Source of the DNA: Pachyseris speciosa
Taxonomy: Eukaryota > Cnidaria > Anthozoa > Scleractinia > Pachyseridae
DNA: 64,000 nucleotides
Direction of reading: 5' to 3'
NCBI GenBank assembly: GCA_016490735.1
Contig: JAEMWC010000075.1
Location: 1,505,001 to 1,569,000, forward strand
Below the pieces are notes generated by a model that searched no databases, was not told the DNA's origin, and worked only from the letters and a program-made list of their open reading frames with translations. This document shows positions 30,830 through 41,157 of this stretch, piece after piece. Numbering within the stretch: the first letter of the stretch is position 1; every line of letters starts with the position of its first letter. Made by a program: the position numbers and the translations under genes.

Positions 30830-33800
30830 GGGAGGACCCACGAGGCATAAAAATCTGAATCAGAAAGGCGGCCAAAGTCTAAAAGGATACGACGCTTGAA
30901 TATCAGAGGAAATATACCTAATTAAAACACAATGGTTCTCCCTGCCATTATAAAGGTAGCCTTATTCCGAAAAACCCAAACACCGTAAAGAATCGACTTG
31001 ACAAAATAGCGCGCAACTTTGGCCCTCTTATCGTCGCAGCAGGGCCACAGAAAAAAGAAAATAAAAATCAAATTACATGTAAACGCGCAGCCAAGGATGG
31101 TGGAAAGGGTAGGCCTAAAATGGGTCCACACCCTAGCAACACGAGGGCAATGCAGAAAACAATGGTCAATGGTCTCCTGTCTGGGACAAGAGGCATAGAC
31201 CGAAGAGATCAATATATCCCCAAATTCCGAAGAGAATTTCTCACTTTGACTCCCCTCAGAGTGATTAACCAGAAAGGTCATTCTTAAATTCTCACAGAAA
31301 TTGTCCCGGACAAGAGACCAATGACGCTTCATAGAAAAATCGGAAGGAAGAAAAAGGGACCACTGAAAAGGGAGAAGAGGGGGGAAGAAATGTCAGACAG
31401 GAGACGTAAATAAATCTTCTTAGAAGAAAAGTCAGACAAGCCGGAAACACGAGACAAAATATCAAGAAACAGAAACATAAAAAGGAGTGGAGAAGCTGCG
31501 CTAGGAGCAGACCTGTCACGCAGCCCCACCCACTCAGCCCGCGTGGATGCAAGGCGATAGCCAATAAAAATACTTACATAAAAAGAAACTAGAATCATAT
31601 CGGGAGAATTTACAACAGAAACGGCAGAGACAACTGAAGAGCTTGACACTTTAACTTCAGGGAGAAGCTGCGCTAGGAGCAGACCTGTCACGCAGCCCCA
31701 CCCACTCAGCCCGCGTGGATGCAAGGCGATAGCCAATAAAATACTTACATAAAAAGAAACTAGAATCATCGGAGAAAATTTACACAGAAACAGCAGAGAC
31801 AACTGAAGAGCTTGACACTTTAACTTCAAATTACAATACCCAAACCACCCCACACAAGGAGATAAGGAGAGGGTGTTTCGGCTGACGGTCTCAATGCGAG
31901 ACCCCCAGACGAAACCCCACACAAGACGGTGACAACTGAAGGGCCTGACACTTTAACTTCAAATTACAAATACCCAAACCACCCACACAAGGAGATAAGG
32001 AGAGGGTGTTCGCGACGGCTCAATGCGAGACCCCCGACGAAAACCCCACACAAGACGATTAACACGCGCGAGCACCCACGCGGCATAACCAAAAAACGAC
32101 TAATAAAAAGAAGTTAGAAAGACCGAGGACATTGACAATCAAGCTTTACCAACAAAAGACAAAGAACGAGTTTTCCAGAGATTAAGGGACTTCTCTAATT
32201 TATCTAGACGGGGTTGCCAATTATCAATATCCACAGAAACTGTGCAAGACAACGCCGAATCTTCATCTTTCTTGACCCACGTAAGGCCAAAGGGCTCATC
32301 AGGGCGATTGCGCCAAGACCCAAGCCACATGGCTTCGGTCTTGGACTTATTCAACCTCGCCCCGGAGCCCCGTTCATAAACAGAAATTAAATCAAAAAGC
32401 CTACGTAAAGAAAAAAGATCTTTTAGAATGACAGTAGTATCATCAGCGTAAAGACGACCCTAGCCTGCCTCCACGGGCACCAGGCAAAAGAAATCCCCTA
32501 ATCTCTGGACTATTGCGAATTTGACAAGCTAAGGCTTCAACACATAGGACGTAAAGCAGAGGAGAAAGAGGATCACCCTGCCTCACGCCCCGACGAAGAA
32601 GAATTTTTAGAAGTGAGAGAGCCATTAAGAATGATCTGCATAAACGCGCCCTCGTACAGGGTGAAGACCCATTTACGAAAATTTGGCCAAAACCAAGGTG
32701 ACAAAGAAGATCCGACAAAAACACACGATCAACTCGATCAAAAGCCTTTTCTTGATCAAGGCTTATAAGAACTGCCGCCTCATCAGTCCGTTCAATATAA
32801 TTAAAAACATCGCGCAATAAAACAAGATTAGAAGAAATCGAACGACCGGGAACAGAACAAGTCTGATCAGGGTCAATAACTATCAAGAACACGCGACAAA
32901 CGAGTAGTTAAGACCTTAGAAATAATTTTATAATCGACATTAAGCAGACTGATAGGGCGCCAGTTTAAAGATTCTTCCTGTCACCCGTTTCTTAAAAATT
33001 AGTCGGTGGCACTACCCTTCATTGAAGAAGATAAAAAACCGTCACGAAAACATTCCTTGGCTACACGCAATAATAAGGGACCTAGAAGGTGCCAAAACTT
33101 AGAATAAAATTCAACAGAAAAGCCATCTGGCCCAGGCGATTTACCAAGGCTAAGACCATTTAAAGAATTAGAAAGTTCGGAAGAGAAATTTCACTATCAC
33201 AAAGATCACGATCAGCCTCAGAGAGAGAACGAGAAAACCCACGCAATAATTCTTGTTTACATTCAAGATCGATAGGCAGGCGAAAACAAATTAGTGTAAA
33301 AATGCACGTGCGCCTGTTCAATTGCCGCACGAGTGAACACTTCAAACATCATCAGAATTCAAAAAGATCTAACAACATTGCGCTCAATGCGCTCACGTTC
33401 AAGTTTAAAGAAATAGCGCGTGGGCTTCTCACCTTCTTCGAGCCATTTAGCTCTAGAACGATTTTAGCACCCTCTAAGTCCCGTAAGGTAAGTGTTTTTA
33501 ATTGCGATTCCATGGTCAGAAAAACAACAGGGCAAAATATCAGACGACTGAATAAAAAAGAAAAATTACGAGAAACATAAAACTTATCAAGGCGGCTACC
33601 AATAGTAAAATCAGAATTAAACCATGAGACCCTCTCGCGACCGCGGGTTGAAACTTACGGAAAGCATCGACAAAATTAAAAGTAGAACGAAAATCAGAAA
33701 GATACGAGGCAGGAGAAAAATTCCCGCCAAACTTATCTAGATCTCGATCATAACAATTAAATCGCCCGCAAGAATAATACCATCAGCAGGAATAAAAAAT

Positions 33801-34176
33801 TCATGTAAAGATTCAAAGAAGACTTTTCGATCCGTCAAGGAAGTAGGAGCATAAATAGCAATTAAATTAATTTTAAAATCGTAATATTCAATAAGAAGAC
33901 TAATAATCCTTCCATCAGTATCTTTACGCCAAGAAATAACTTTACCATCAAAACATCAGAAATAAGAATTAAAGAGCCAGCCCCCCTACCAACCGACGGG
34001 GACCAAAAACAAGAACCCCGCCAGCGAGAGGCAAGCGAAACATATTTATCGGTATCAACAATCATTGTTTCTTGAACACAGCAAATATCAACAGCAGACG
34101 AAGAAAGATACTCGAAAATCAGATTTTCTTTGCGGGCATCAAGGCCACGCGAATTTAAAGATAATAAATTAAACAT
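30830..34176 (-). pseudogene. ORF2 remnant of E7, heavily frameshifted
   Basis: ATG at 34176 (MFNLLSLNSRGLDARKEN). Recognisable parts are the endonuclease start with QETMIVD, RT QEKAFDRVD and RQGDPLSPLLY (32443-32892), the thumb (32139-32354), and CASCPRQETIDHCFLHC (near 31150-31200). YADD falls at a frame change near 32440. Comparison with E13 gives many single-base indels. Confidence 0.8.
31491..32060. repeat. Two tandem duplications within E7 ORF2
   Basis: agaagctgcgctaggagcag starts at 31491 and again at 31663 (period about 172). caactgaagagcttgacact starts near 31799 and, as caactgaagggcctgacact, near 31932 (period about 133). E13 has only one copy of each. Confidence 0.85.
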
Positions 34177-34189
34177 TGAAAGGATTATT

Positions 34190-35450
34190 TAGTCTTCTTA
34201 CGTGTAGTAACACTAGGAAGTCAACTTACGACCAGGAGGAACAACGGAGACGTCAAGTTTGGGAATCAGGACGGCGAGCAGAAACTTTAGATTTAGCTTT
34301 TTGGAATGGAGGATCCTTGTTGATAACACGTTTATGAGCAGTGGCAATAGTAGACGAAGCATATCGAGGTAGGTGAGGAGCAGGAGTCGGAGATGAAGAA
34401 ACATCTTGAATAGAAGAATCAGGCGGCACGGCAGGCGGAGTAGCAGCAAGATCAGCAAGAAGGATCTGAAGCAAGGGAAGCAGCAGCAGCAAGGGCAGAA
34501 TCGTCAACAGAAGAAGGCTGAACAGCAAGTCATCGGAAGAAGGTGGACAACAGGAGTACAGGACGTGCCAGAGCAGGAACAACGAGCAGCTTTAGGTCAC
34601 GAGAGGATGATGATGTTGCAAATACTACAGATGAAGAAGGATCATAACGAGGCACAGAACGGAATGGAGGACTGGAGGAGTGGCCAGGACCATCACAGTT
34701 ATAACAGACACGATCATGAGGGCAGGATTTAGCTTCGTGGCCCTCCTGATGACACTTTCGGCATGTTCGGGTCTGAAAAGGACACTTCACGTTAAGAAGA
34801 TATTTACCAAAACGGAGATACGATGGGATGTTATGACGGATAGAAGTAACGGTAAAGTAACGGATTCCACTTTCAACGTTCTTGTGAGTCTGCATTTTGC
34901 CACGGCGGGAAGCAATTACGGTACAGAAAGCCTCAAGACGGCACTGGATAGCTTCATTACAGAGTTCATACGGCGCATTGTAAACCGCAAGAAAAGCACG
35001 ATCAGGAGTAGACTTGTGATGAGGAATAAAGCCAGAGGTACGTAAGAATTTGTCGCGATGTATCGTGGAGTTGAAGCTGAGGTAACAATGGCCGCCAGGG
35101 TTACGTTGAAAGCATAAAATAGAAGAGGCAGGAATACCACACTTTCGGATGTCTTCAAAAACTTGGTCAGCAGAGACATTTTTTTCCCGAGGAAGGTAGA
35201 AGTAGGCCGATCTTGGGCGCTCTGGTAAAATATTCTCAGGATGAAAATTACCTTGAAGAAACGAGGAGGCACCAGTAAAGCGGCGAACAGATTCATCAAC
35301 TTCACGGTCATCAGGGTGGACGGGGAAGCCAGCAGGATTGGACACGGAGGACATTGCATCGTCATCTTGGGGAATAATCGTGGCAGCAGCAGTGGCATAA
35401 GATACGTGGTTCCCCTGTGAATTCACAGGGGACTCAGGCAGATCAGGCAT
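34190..35450 (-). pseudogene. ORF1 of E7: gag-like CCHC protein, frameshifted
   Basis: ATG at 35450 (MPDLPESPVNSQG). The RRM-like region (AFLAVYNAPYELCNEAIQ) is followed by CRKCHQEGHEAKSC and the start of a second knuckle (CYNCDGPGHSS). The frame changes near 34600. A later frame at 34253-34582 holds an Ala/Pro-rich segment and the basic tail (PPFQKAKSKVSARRP) that matches E13. Confidence 0.78.
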
Positions 35451-35662
35451 ATCTCTCGCATCTCGTAATCAGAATCATTAGAAACAGATCGGATATCAGC
35501 ATCCGATACATCACCATCATTGTGGGACCCAGCCCAATCAGTACTTGCCATAACAGATGACAAATGTGGGGGGAAGGCGTTGCCGTTCCCCCCGGCGGGT
35601 ACTTAGGACTAGCCTCTTTTAGTTTTAAATGACAAAAGTCAAATCACACGACCCTTTGAACG

Positions 35663-35685
35663 TAGCCAAAAGGCCGAGAAGCGAT
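35663..35685 (-). pseudogene. U2: U2 snRNA 5' end (nt 1-23), interrupted by E7
   Basis: In sense ATCGCTTCTCGGCCTTTTGG and CTA. The promoter side is intact. Confidence 0.9.
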
Positions 35686-36156
35686 GCCCAAAATTGTTGG
35701 CCATAGCTAGGGTGGTTCTTAGCTGCTACCCTCGAGATATGGTGGCGCGAATACTGTCGCTTCCCGAGGTATCCTTCTCACAGCTTGTGCCCCCACCCAC
35801 TCCCCCTAAGGGTACTGACAGATCTAGAGCACCAGAGGTATTTAGGTATCGGAAAATACTGCTAACAAAGTTCAAAAATGGACCGGTCACGAAAAAGAAA
35901 TTGCAAGTTAACATGAAAGTTAGCCCCTTGACACAGAAAAAGTGTGGGAAAATCGATAACAATGAAACGAGGCAAGTCTTGACGATCGCCATACGTTGCT
36001 GTCTACAGCTGAGTTTGCATTTGGAGGAAAGTTTGGCGCGCGTAACATGCGTGAAATTATGACTTGCGTTGATTAGGAATACTACCCAAGCCAGTGTCAA
36101 GAAATGCCTCGTTTACACCTTCACTATAAAACAGTAAATTTGCACCGCCTTCTCTC
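35686..36156. other. U2 promoter and U2-to-5S spacer, unit with E7
   Basis: Same content as 8595-9065. No gene was recognised. Confidence 0.6.
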
Positions 36157-36275
36157 GTCTACTACCATACCACAGGGAAAACACCGGTTCTCGTCCGATC
36201 ACCGAAGTTAAGCCCTGTCGGGCGGGTTAGTACTTGGATGGGTGACCGCCTGGGAATACCCCGTGTTGTAGGCTC
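36157..36275 (+). rRNA. 5S rRNA: 5S ribosomal RNA, copy 5
   Basis: 119 nt. One G is missing in the gggcgggttag stretch, so the A-box to C-box spacing is 18 nt rather than 19. The end reads ggctctcctttt. Otherwise as the consensus. Confidence 0.93.
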
Positions 36276-37086
36276 TCCTTTTGCGTTTTGGCCACTTAAA
36301 CTGAGCAATTTTCTTTTTCCCAACGGACATTGTTGCATTTCTAACAATTATCGGACGACAAAATGGTCTTACAAACCAGAGAAAGGTCGATAAATTCAAT
36401 TTCAAATCTTGAAAACAGCGAACCTGCGCTGGAAGTTCGTGAGCGCGCGAGAATGTTTAAGTTTCCCTTTGTGACATCAAATTAACGCTTGTGACATCAA
36501 ATTACCCGAATAACAATCGCGCAAGGGAAATTTGCCGGCTATTTGACAACATTCCCACGCCTTCACGGCTTGAAACTACGTGCAAAGCAAGCAAAATCAA
36601 CAATCAGCGAACGAGTACAATCAAACAACAACGTTCGCAACGATCTTTGCGACCATGGATCGCCGAATTTAAGGGCTTCAAACAGCGCGAGCAGACCAAA
36701 CAAGTTTTCAACGGCACTTCAAATGCTATCAGAACGGCAACAAAATAGAAAATTCTACTCACTGTTGGCAGACAGAAATGTCTTCGGCTGGTTCTTCGAG
36801 CGAGGCGAGGTTTGGTTTCTTTGCTTGTCTTTTTTTTCCGTATTTCCCCTTTCGCGCTGCAAGTGAAGGCAGATCCAGAACAACGCGTAAATCATTGCCA
36901 TCTCTGTGTATAATATAAAGAAATCACAAACACAAGCACACCTACCTTTTCCTCGGCCTCCCTCGGCGAACGATGTGCATTTCAGATCTCCTGTCTCGCT
37001 CGCTCCGTCCGTTATCGATCTGCAACAAACAAATTCAAAACTTCCCCGCTCAGTTTATCAGTAACCAATTGCAACAACCGTCTAGG
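36276..37086. other. 5S-to-U1 spacer, unit with E8
   Basis: Conserved spacer with the paired cttgtgacatcaaatta repeat. No gene was recognised. Confidence 0.6.
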
Positions 37087-37087
37087 C

Positions 37088-37124
<37 letters not shown>

Positions 37125-37130
37125 ATTATA

Positions 37131-37173
<43 letters not shown>

Positions 37174-37174
37174 A

Positions 37175-37221
<47 letters not shown>

Positions 37222-37249
37222 ATCACAGTACCTCCCGCGTCAGGTAAGT
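37087..37249 (-). pseudogene. U1: U1 snRNA interrupted by E8 (nt 3 to 3' end)
   Basis: Complete from nucleotide 3 to the 3' end. The 17-bp duplication tcccgcgtcaggtaagt is at 37233-37249 and 43278-43294. Confidence 0.92.
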
Positions 37250-40200
37250 TTTTTTATAACTAGGCGGGCCAAGGGCTTAGTGCAATGCCCTTGCGTCCAT
37301 AAAAACAAGATAAACCGCCTAGAGCGAGGGGCACCCTCTAAACGAGGCCGGCCCACCAACTTCGCCAGGGAGTCGAACCCCGCCTCGCAAAAACAAAAAA
37401 TAAAACAAGAAAACCAAAAAGAAGAGGCAAAAATGACAAAAAGGATAAAAACAACTAAGATAAAAACCCCGTTAACCGAACCAGCGGAAAAGCAATCACA
37501 CCAAACCCCAGTGCAACCAATGAAGGAGACCAAAAGGCAGGCGAAACAAACACAGCGGGACACACAAACGAAAAGACAAAACGGGCCAAAACCCCAGTAC
37601 AGCCAGTTAAGGAGACCAGGGCCAGGCAAGACGTACACAGAGAACAGGTTAAAAAGAAACTTTAAAAACCTCCCATGAAACGACCCCAAAGAACCATTGG
37701 CACCCCACTGGCGAAGAAAATAACGCCTCCTACGAACAGAACGAAAACGCTTAAAAAACAGCGGAAGATAAAAAGAGACACGCGATTTAATACAGGCAAT
37801 CAGCTGCGCAGCGCTGGGAGGAGACGAACGAAAACGAAAATCATTCCGCTGAGACCAGATAAAGAATTTGCAGACATTTAAAAAGTAACAAAAGACCCGA
37901 GGAACACAGCGCAAGTCATCATCAGAAAAGCCAAAAAGGAGGTGTTTAACAGTAAGCGGGGGAGCCAGGGGGGAAACCCTAAAAAGGAGGGATTGAATCC
38001 AGTCAATACCACTCGAGGCTAACGGACAAGAAAAGAAAAGGTGCTCAAGGGATTCCAGATGATATCCACAAAAGCACGTGGCAGGAACATTCAAACCAAA
38101 AGATCTCAGGCGCTCGGCCGTGTAAAGAACCCCATGAGCGATTTTCCAGTTAAGGTCAACAACTTGCCTATCCAAAGGCATAGAAAACAGGGATTTCCAA
38201 ACAAGAGGCCAATCAAGATCACCAAAGGAGGAGCGAAATTTAGTAACACAGTGAGGCTGGCAAGGGTGGATAGACAACAAAAGATCATAACAGGACTTAC
38301 AAGAAATTCGAGCAGCAGGGGCAGCAGTAGACAGAGAACCAACAACAAGCTCATCAGAAGAGACAGAACCCTGAAGGGCAGACCAGGCATCAAGCAAAGA
38401 AGCATAAAATGGGGGAAGGGCAGACGAATGAAAACCGGAAGGATCAGAAAACATAGCAAGAGGGCCAATTCCAAAACGATCAAAGCACCAGTACGTAAGC
38501 AAGGAAACCCAACCATTGGGAGAAACTAAAAAACGACGGATCCACTGGGCAAGAAGCGCATGAACCTTAAAAGAGATAGAGACCACCCCAAAGCCACCCT
38601 CCTCCTGACTATGGACCAAAACATCCCTAGCGACCAAGTCACGCTTACCGCCCCAGAAAAAATTAAAAACAATGGTGTTAAGCTCTCGCAATACCCAGGG
38701 AGGCATAGAAACCAAGGAAGCCACATACCAAACCCTGGATAAGGCGAGAGCATTAGAAACAAGGGCCCTCCCCTTAAAGGATAAGGCCCGAGAACGCCAA
38801 GAGTCGAGACATTTTTGAACTGCATTGATGCGCGGCCGCCAGTTATCCTCCGCCAAGTCCCCATTCCCAATAAAAACCCCCAGAATCTTGACCTTTACGG
38901 ATGACCACACAATTGCCACAGGGGCGTCTAAACGGCCACGCCAACTTCCCAACCAAAGGCCCTCACACTTACTGAGGTTAAGTTTAGAACCAGAGCCACG
39001 TTCAAAAAGAGCATAAGTTTCGAAGGTAGCCCTGATAGCATCATCCGAAGAGACAATAACAGAGGTATCATCAGCGTACAAAGAAAGAACAGGTAAAGGA
39101 GACAAAGACCGAGGGATAAGGAGACCGTTGATGGCAGGATGGGCCCTAATATTAACCGCGAGTACCTCCATAGTGATGACATAGAGAAGAGGGGACAAGG
39201 GACAACCCTGCCGGACACCACGAGAAGGCGCGAAAGAGGGAGAAACGTAACCGTTAATGTAGATTGAACTGCGAACATCAGAGTACAAGAGAGAAACCCA
39301 ACGGATAAAAGAGGGGCCGAAGCCCATGCGGGAAAGCGTAGAGATCAGGAAAGACCAATCCACTCTGTCAAAGGCCTTTTCCTGATCAAGGGAAAGAATG
39401 GCCACAGGGATGTCAAGTTCGTTAGCGTAATGAGCAATGTCCCTTAGTAAAGCCACATTTTCTCCAATGAATCTTCCAGGCACTCCACATGTCTGATCAG
39501 GAGCAACCACATGATGTAAAACCTTAAGGAGACGACCAGCAAGAGAACGCGCGCAGAGTTTGTAATCAACGTTCAACAAGCTGATGGGTCTCCAATTCTT
39601 ACGCTCAAGTCTGTCGCCTTTCTTAAAGAGAAGAGTGACCAAAGCCCCACGTTGGGAAAAGGGCAAGGAGCCCAAATCATAGGACACATTCAAAACGTCA
39701 ACAAGATCCGACCCAATAGTATCCCAGAAGGTCAAATAAAACTCGGCGGGGAGGCCATCAAGCCCAGGACTCCTACCCCTAGCCATCCCCTCTAAGGCAG
39801 AGCGCACTTCGGAAACAGTGAGACAACCCTCACAAAACGGAATCTGATCAGGGGGAAGGAAAGACGAAAGCTTATCCAAGAGGGACTCCTGGGTAGGCAG
39901 ATCAACGGGAGATGAAGAGAAAAGAGAAAGATAGAAAGACACCCAGGAAGAGAGAATACCATTAAGATCAGAAGCGATAGAACCGTCATCACGTCTGATT
40001 GCAGAGATCCAATTTTCCGACCCCCGCTTTTTCTCGAGATGGAAGAAATACCGAGAGGAGGATTCGCCTTCCTCGGCCCAGCGAACACGGGCTCTGACAC
40101 GGGCCCCCTCAGCAGCCTTGCGGTCAATGGCAGCGATCTGAGACAAAACCTTTTGGTACACGGAAAGCAAGGAGACGCGGCCAGCATCGATATGACCCTT

Positions 40201-41157
40201 AAGATGGCGAGCCAGATTATCAAGCAAGGAGCGAGAGCAATTCGACTCCCTCACCTTAACCGAGGCAAAAGATATAGCAAGTCCTTTAATGCGGTCTTTG
40301 CCAACATCCCACCACTCCTGAAGCGAACGAAAGCGCGATTTATACGACCTCCAACTTTGCCAAAAATCAACGATCGTGGTACGGAAAAAAACATCTTTTA
40401 ATAATGAAACATTAAGACACCAACGGCCAGGGCCCCTAGGAATAGGTTCAGGAATGGAGACAGACAAAACAAGAGCAGCATGATCAGAAAAAGGACACGG
40501 GATCATCTCACAGGAGACGACCCCATGAATCCAAGCATACGGACAACCAATTAAATCAATTCTGGAGGCGCGAGAACCATCCGACCTAGTCCAAGAAAAG
40601 GCAGAAGAAGAGGGATGCAGATACCTCCAAATATCGATAACCCCCGCATCACGAAATAAAGCAGACAGAACAACAGAACTCTCCCGGGACGTATCAAAAA
40701 TGTCACAACCTCGACGGTCCAAAGAACGATCCAGGACAGTATTAAAGTCTCCACAGAGAAGCGTAGGGACAGATGGGTCTAACTGAGAGGAAACAAAGGA
40801 AAAAAAGTCATCACGCTGAGGATTCCTATTCGGAGCATACACAGACACAACACGGAAAGAAATATCATGACGACTAAACTCAGCCATGACAAAACGACCT
40901 TGTGAATCCGACCAAGAATTCATCAAGGAAAAAACAGAACGATAGAGAATGACCGTACCACAAGAGCGCAAAGTCCCAGGCGACACAACAGACAAAAAAC
41001 CATGCGACGAGAACCAAGAATTACACTCCGCAGAAGATAAAACATGAGTCTCCTGTAGGCATACGAAATCAGGTTGGAGATGACTGAGCCACTGAAGCAC
41101 AGCCATCCGCCTGTTCGAGTCCCGCAGGCCATTAACATTTAAAGTGACACAAGCCAT
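37240..41157 (-). CDS. ORF2 of E8: APE endonuclease-reverse transcriptase, uninterrupted
   Basis: 1305 codons from ATG 41157 (MACVTLNVNGLRD). APE endonuclease (about residues 1-240): NVNGLRD, QETH, GDFNTVLDRS, SRIDLIG, SDHAALV. RT core (about 480-760): RPISLLNVDYK, QEKAFDRVDW, RQGCPLSPLLY and YADD near residue 695. The C-terminal zinc motif CFCGYHLESLEHLFFSC is near 1065. The expected end is just after RRRYFLRQWGANG, as in E4. Here the frame continues about 130 codons through the 3' UTR and the A tail, and stops at TGA within U1, so the native stop was probably lost. The enzyme should nick target DNA and reverse-transcribe element RNA there. This is one of two apparently complete ORF2 frames in the window. 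Confidence 0.92.
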   Translation of the reverse strand: MACVTLNVNGLRDSNRRMAVLQWLSHLQPDFVCLQETHVLSSAECNSWFSSHGFLSVVSPGTLRSCGTVILYRSVFSLMNSWSDSQGRFVMAEFSRHDISFRVVSVYAPNRNPQRDDFFSFVSSQLDPSVPTLLCGDFNTVLDRSLDRRGCDIFDTSRESSVVLSALFRDAGVIDIWRYLHPSSSAFSWTRSDGSRASRIDLIGCPYAWIHGVVSCEMIPCPFSDHAALVLSVSIPEPIPRGPGRWCLNVSLLKDVFFRTTIVDFWQSWRSYKSRFRSLQEWWDVGKDRIKGLAISFASVKVRESNCSRSLLDNLARHLKGHIDAGRVSLLSVYQKVLSQIAAIDRKAAEGARVRARVRWAEEGESSSRYFFHLEKKRGSENWISAIRRDDGSIASDLNGILSSWVSFYLSLFSSSPVDLPTQESLLDKLSSFLPPDQIPFCEGCLTVSEVRSALEGMARGRSPGLDGLPAEFYLTFWDTIGSDLVDVLNVSYDLGSLPFSQRGALVTLLFKKGDRLERKNWRPISLLNVDYKLCARSLAGRLLKVLHHVVAPDQTCGVPGRFIGENVALLRDIAHYANELDIPVAILSLDQEKAFDRVDWSFLISTLSRMGFGPSFIRWVSLLYSDVRSSIYINGYVSPSFAPSRGVRQGCPLSPLLYVITMEVLAVNIRAHPAINGLLIPRSLSPLPVLSLYADDTSVIVSSDDAIRATFETYALFERGSGSKLNLSKCEGLWLGSWRGRLDAPVAIVWSSVKVKILGVFIGNGDLAEDNWRPRINAVQKCLDSWRSRALSFKGRALVSNALALSRVWYVASLVSMPPWVLRELNTIVFNFFWGGKRDLVARDVLVHSQEEGGFGVVSISFKVHALLAQWIRRFLVSPNGWVSLLTYWCFDRFGIGPLAMFSDPSGFHSSALPPFYASLLDAWSALQGSVSSDELVVGSLSTAAPAARISCKSCYDLLLSIHPCQPHCVTKFRSSFGDLDWPLVWKSLFSMPLDRQVVDLNWKIAHGVLYTAERLRSFGLNVPATCFCGYHLESLEHLFFSCPLASSGIDWIQSLLFRVSPLAPPLTVKHLLFGFSDDDLRCVPRVFCYFLNVCKFFIWSQRNDFRFRSSPPSAAQLIACIKSRVSFYLPLFFKRFRSVRRRRYFLRQWGANGSLGSFHGRFLKFLFNLFSVYVLPGPGLLNWLYWGFGPFCLFVCVSRCVCFACLLVSFIGCTGVWCDCFSAGSVNGVFILVVFILFVIFASSFWFSCFIFCFCEAGFDSLAKLVGRPRLEGAPRSRRFILFLWTQGHCTKPLARLVIKKLT
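37271..37292 (-). other. U1 stem-loop II mimic in the E8 3' UTR
   Basis: In sense the perfect 6-bp stem AAGGGC/GCCCTT closes a 10-nt loop ATTGCACTAA. U1 stem-loop II has a 10-nt loop (ATTGCACTCC in human, ATTGCACTTC in this array), also closed by C-G. Loop length, the first eight loop bases and the closing pair are all the same. It lies 22-43 bp from the element 3' end. Confidence 0.7.
37366..37382 (-). other. tRNA T-arm-like hairpin in the E8 3' UTR
   Basis: In sense CGGGG-TTCGACT-CCCTG. Five pairs (one G-T) and a 7-nt TTCRANN loop. The flank GCGAAGTTGG is shared with E10 and E12. Confidence 0.6.

Larger units (their letters stand above)
30501..35662 (-). mobile_element. E7: degraded full-length APE non-LTR element in U2 (E13 family)
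   Basis: The 3' terminal region (tttagtatgtgaaaatgtttatt) is nearly identical to E13. The hairpin lies at 30738-30756. ORF1 and ORF2 remnants keep the normal order. The 5' motif ggcgggtacttaggac is near 35596-35611. Two internal tandem duplications and many small indels are present. It is inserted between U2 nucleotides 23 and 38. Confidence 0.85.
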
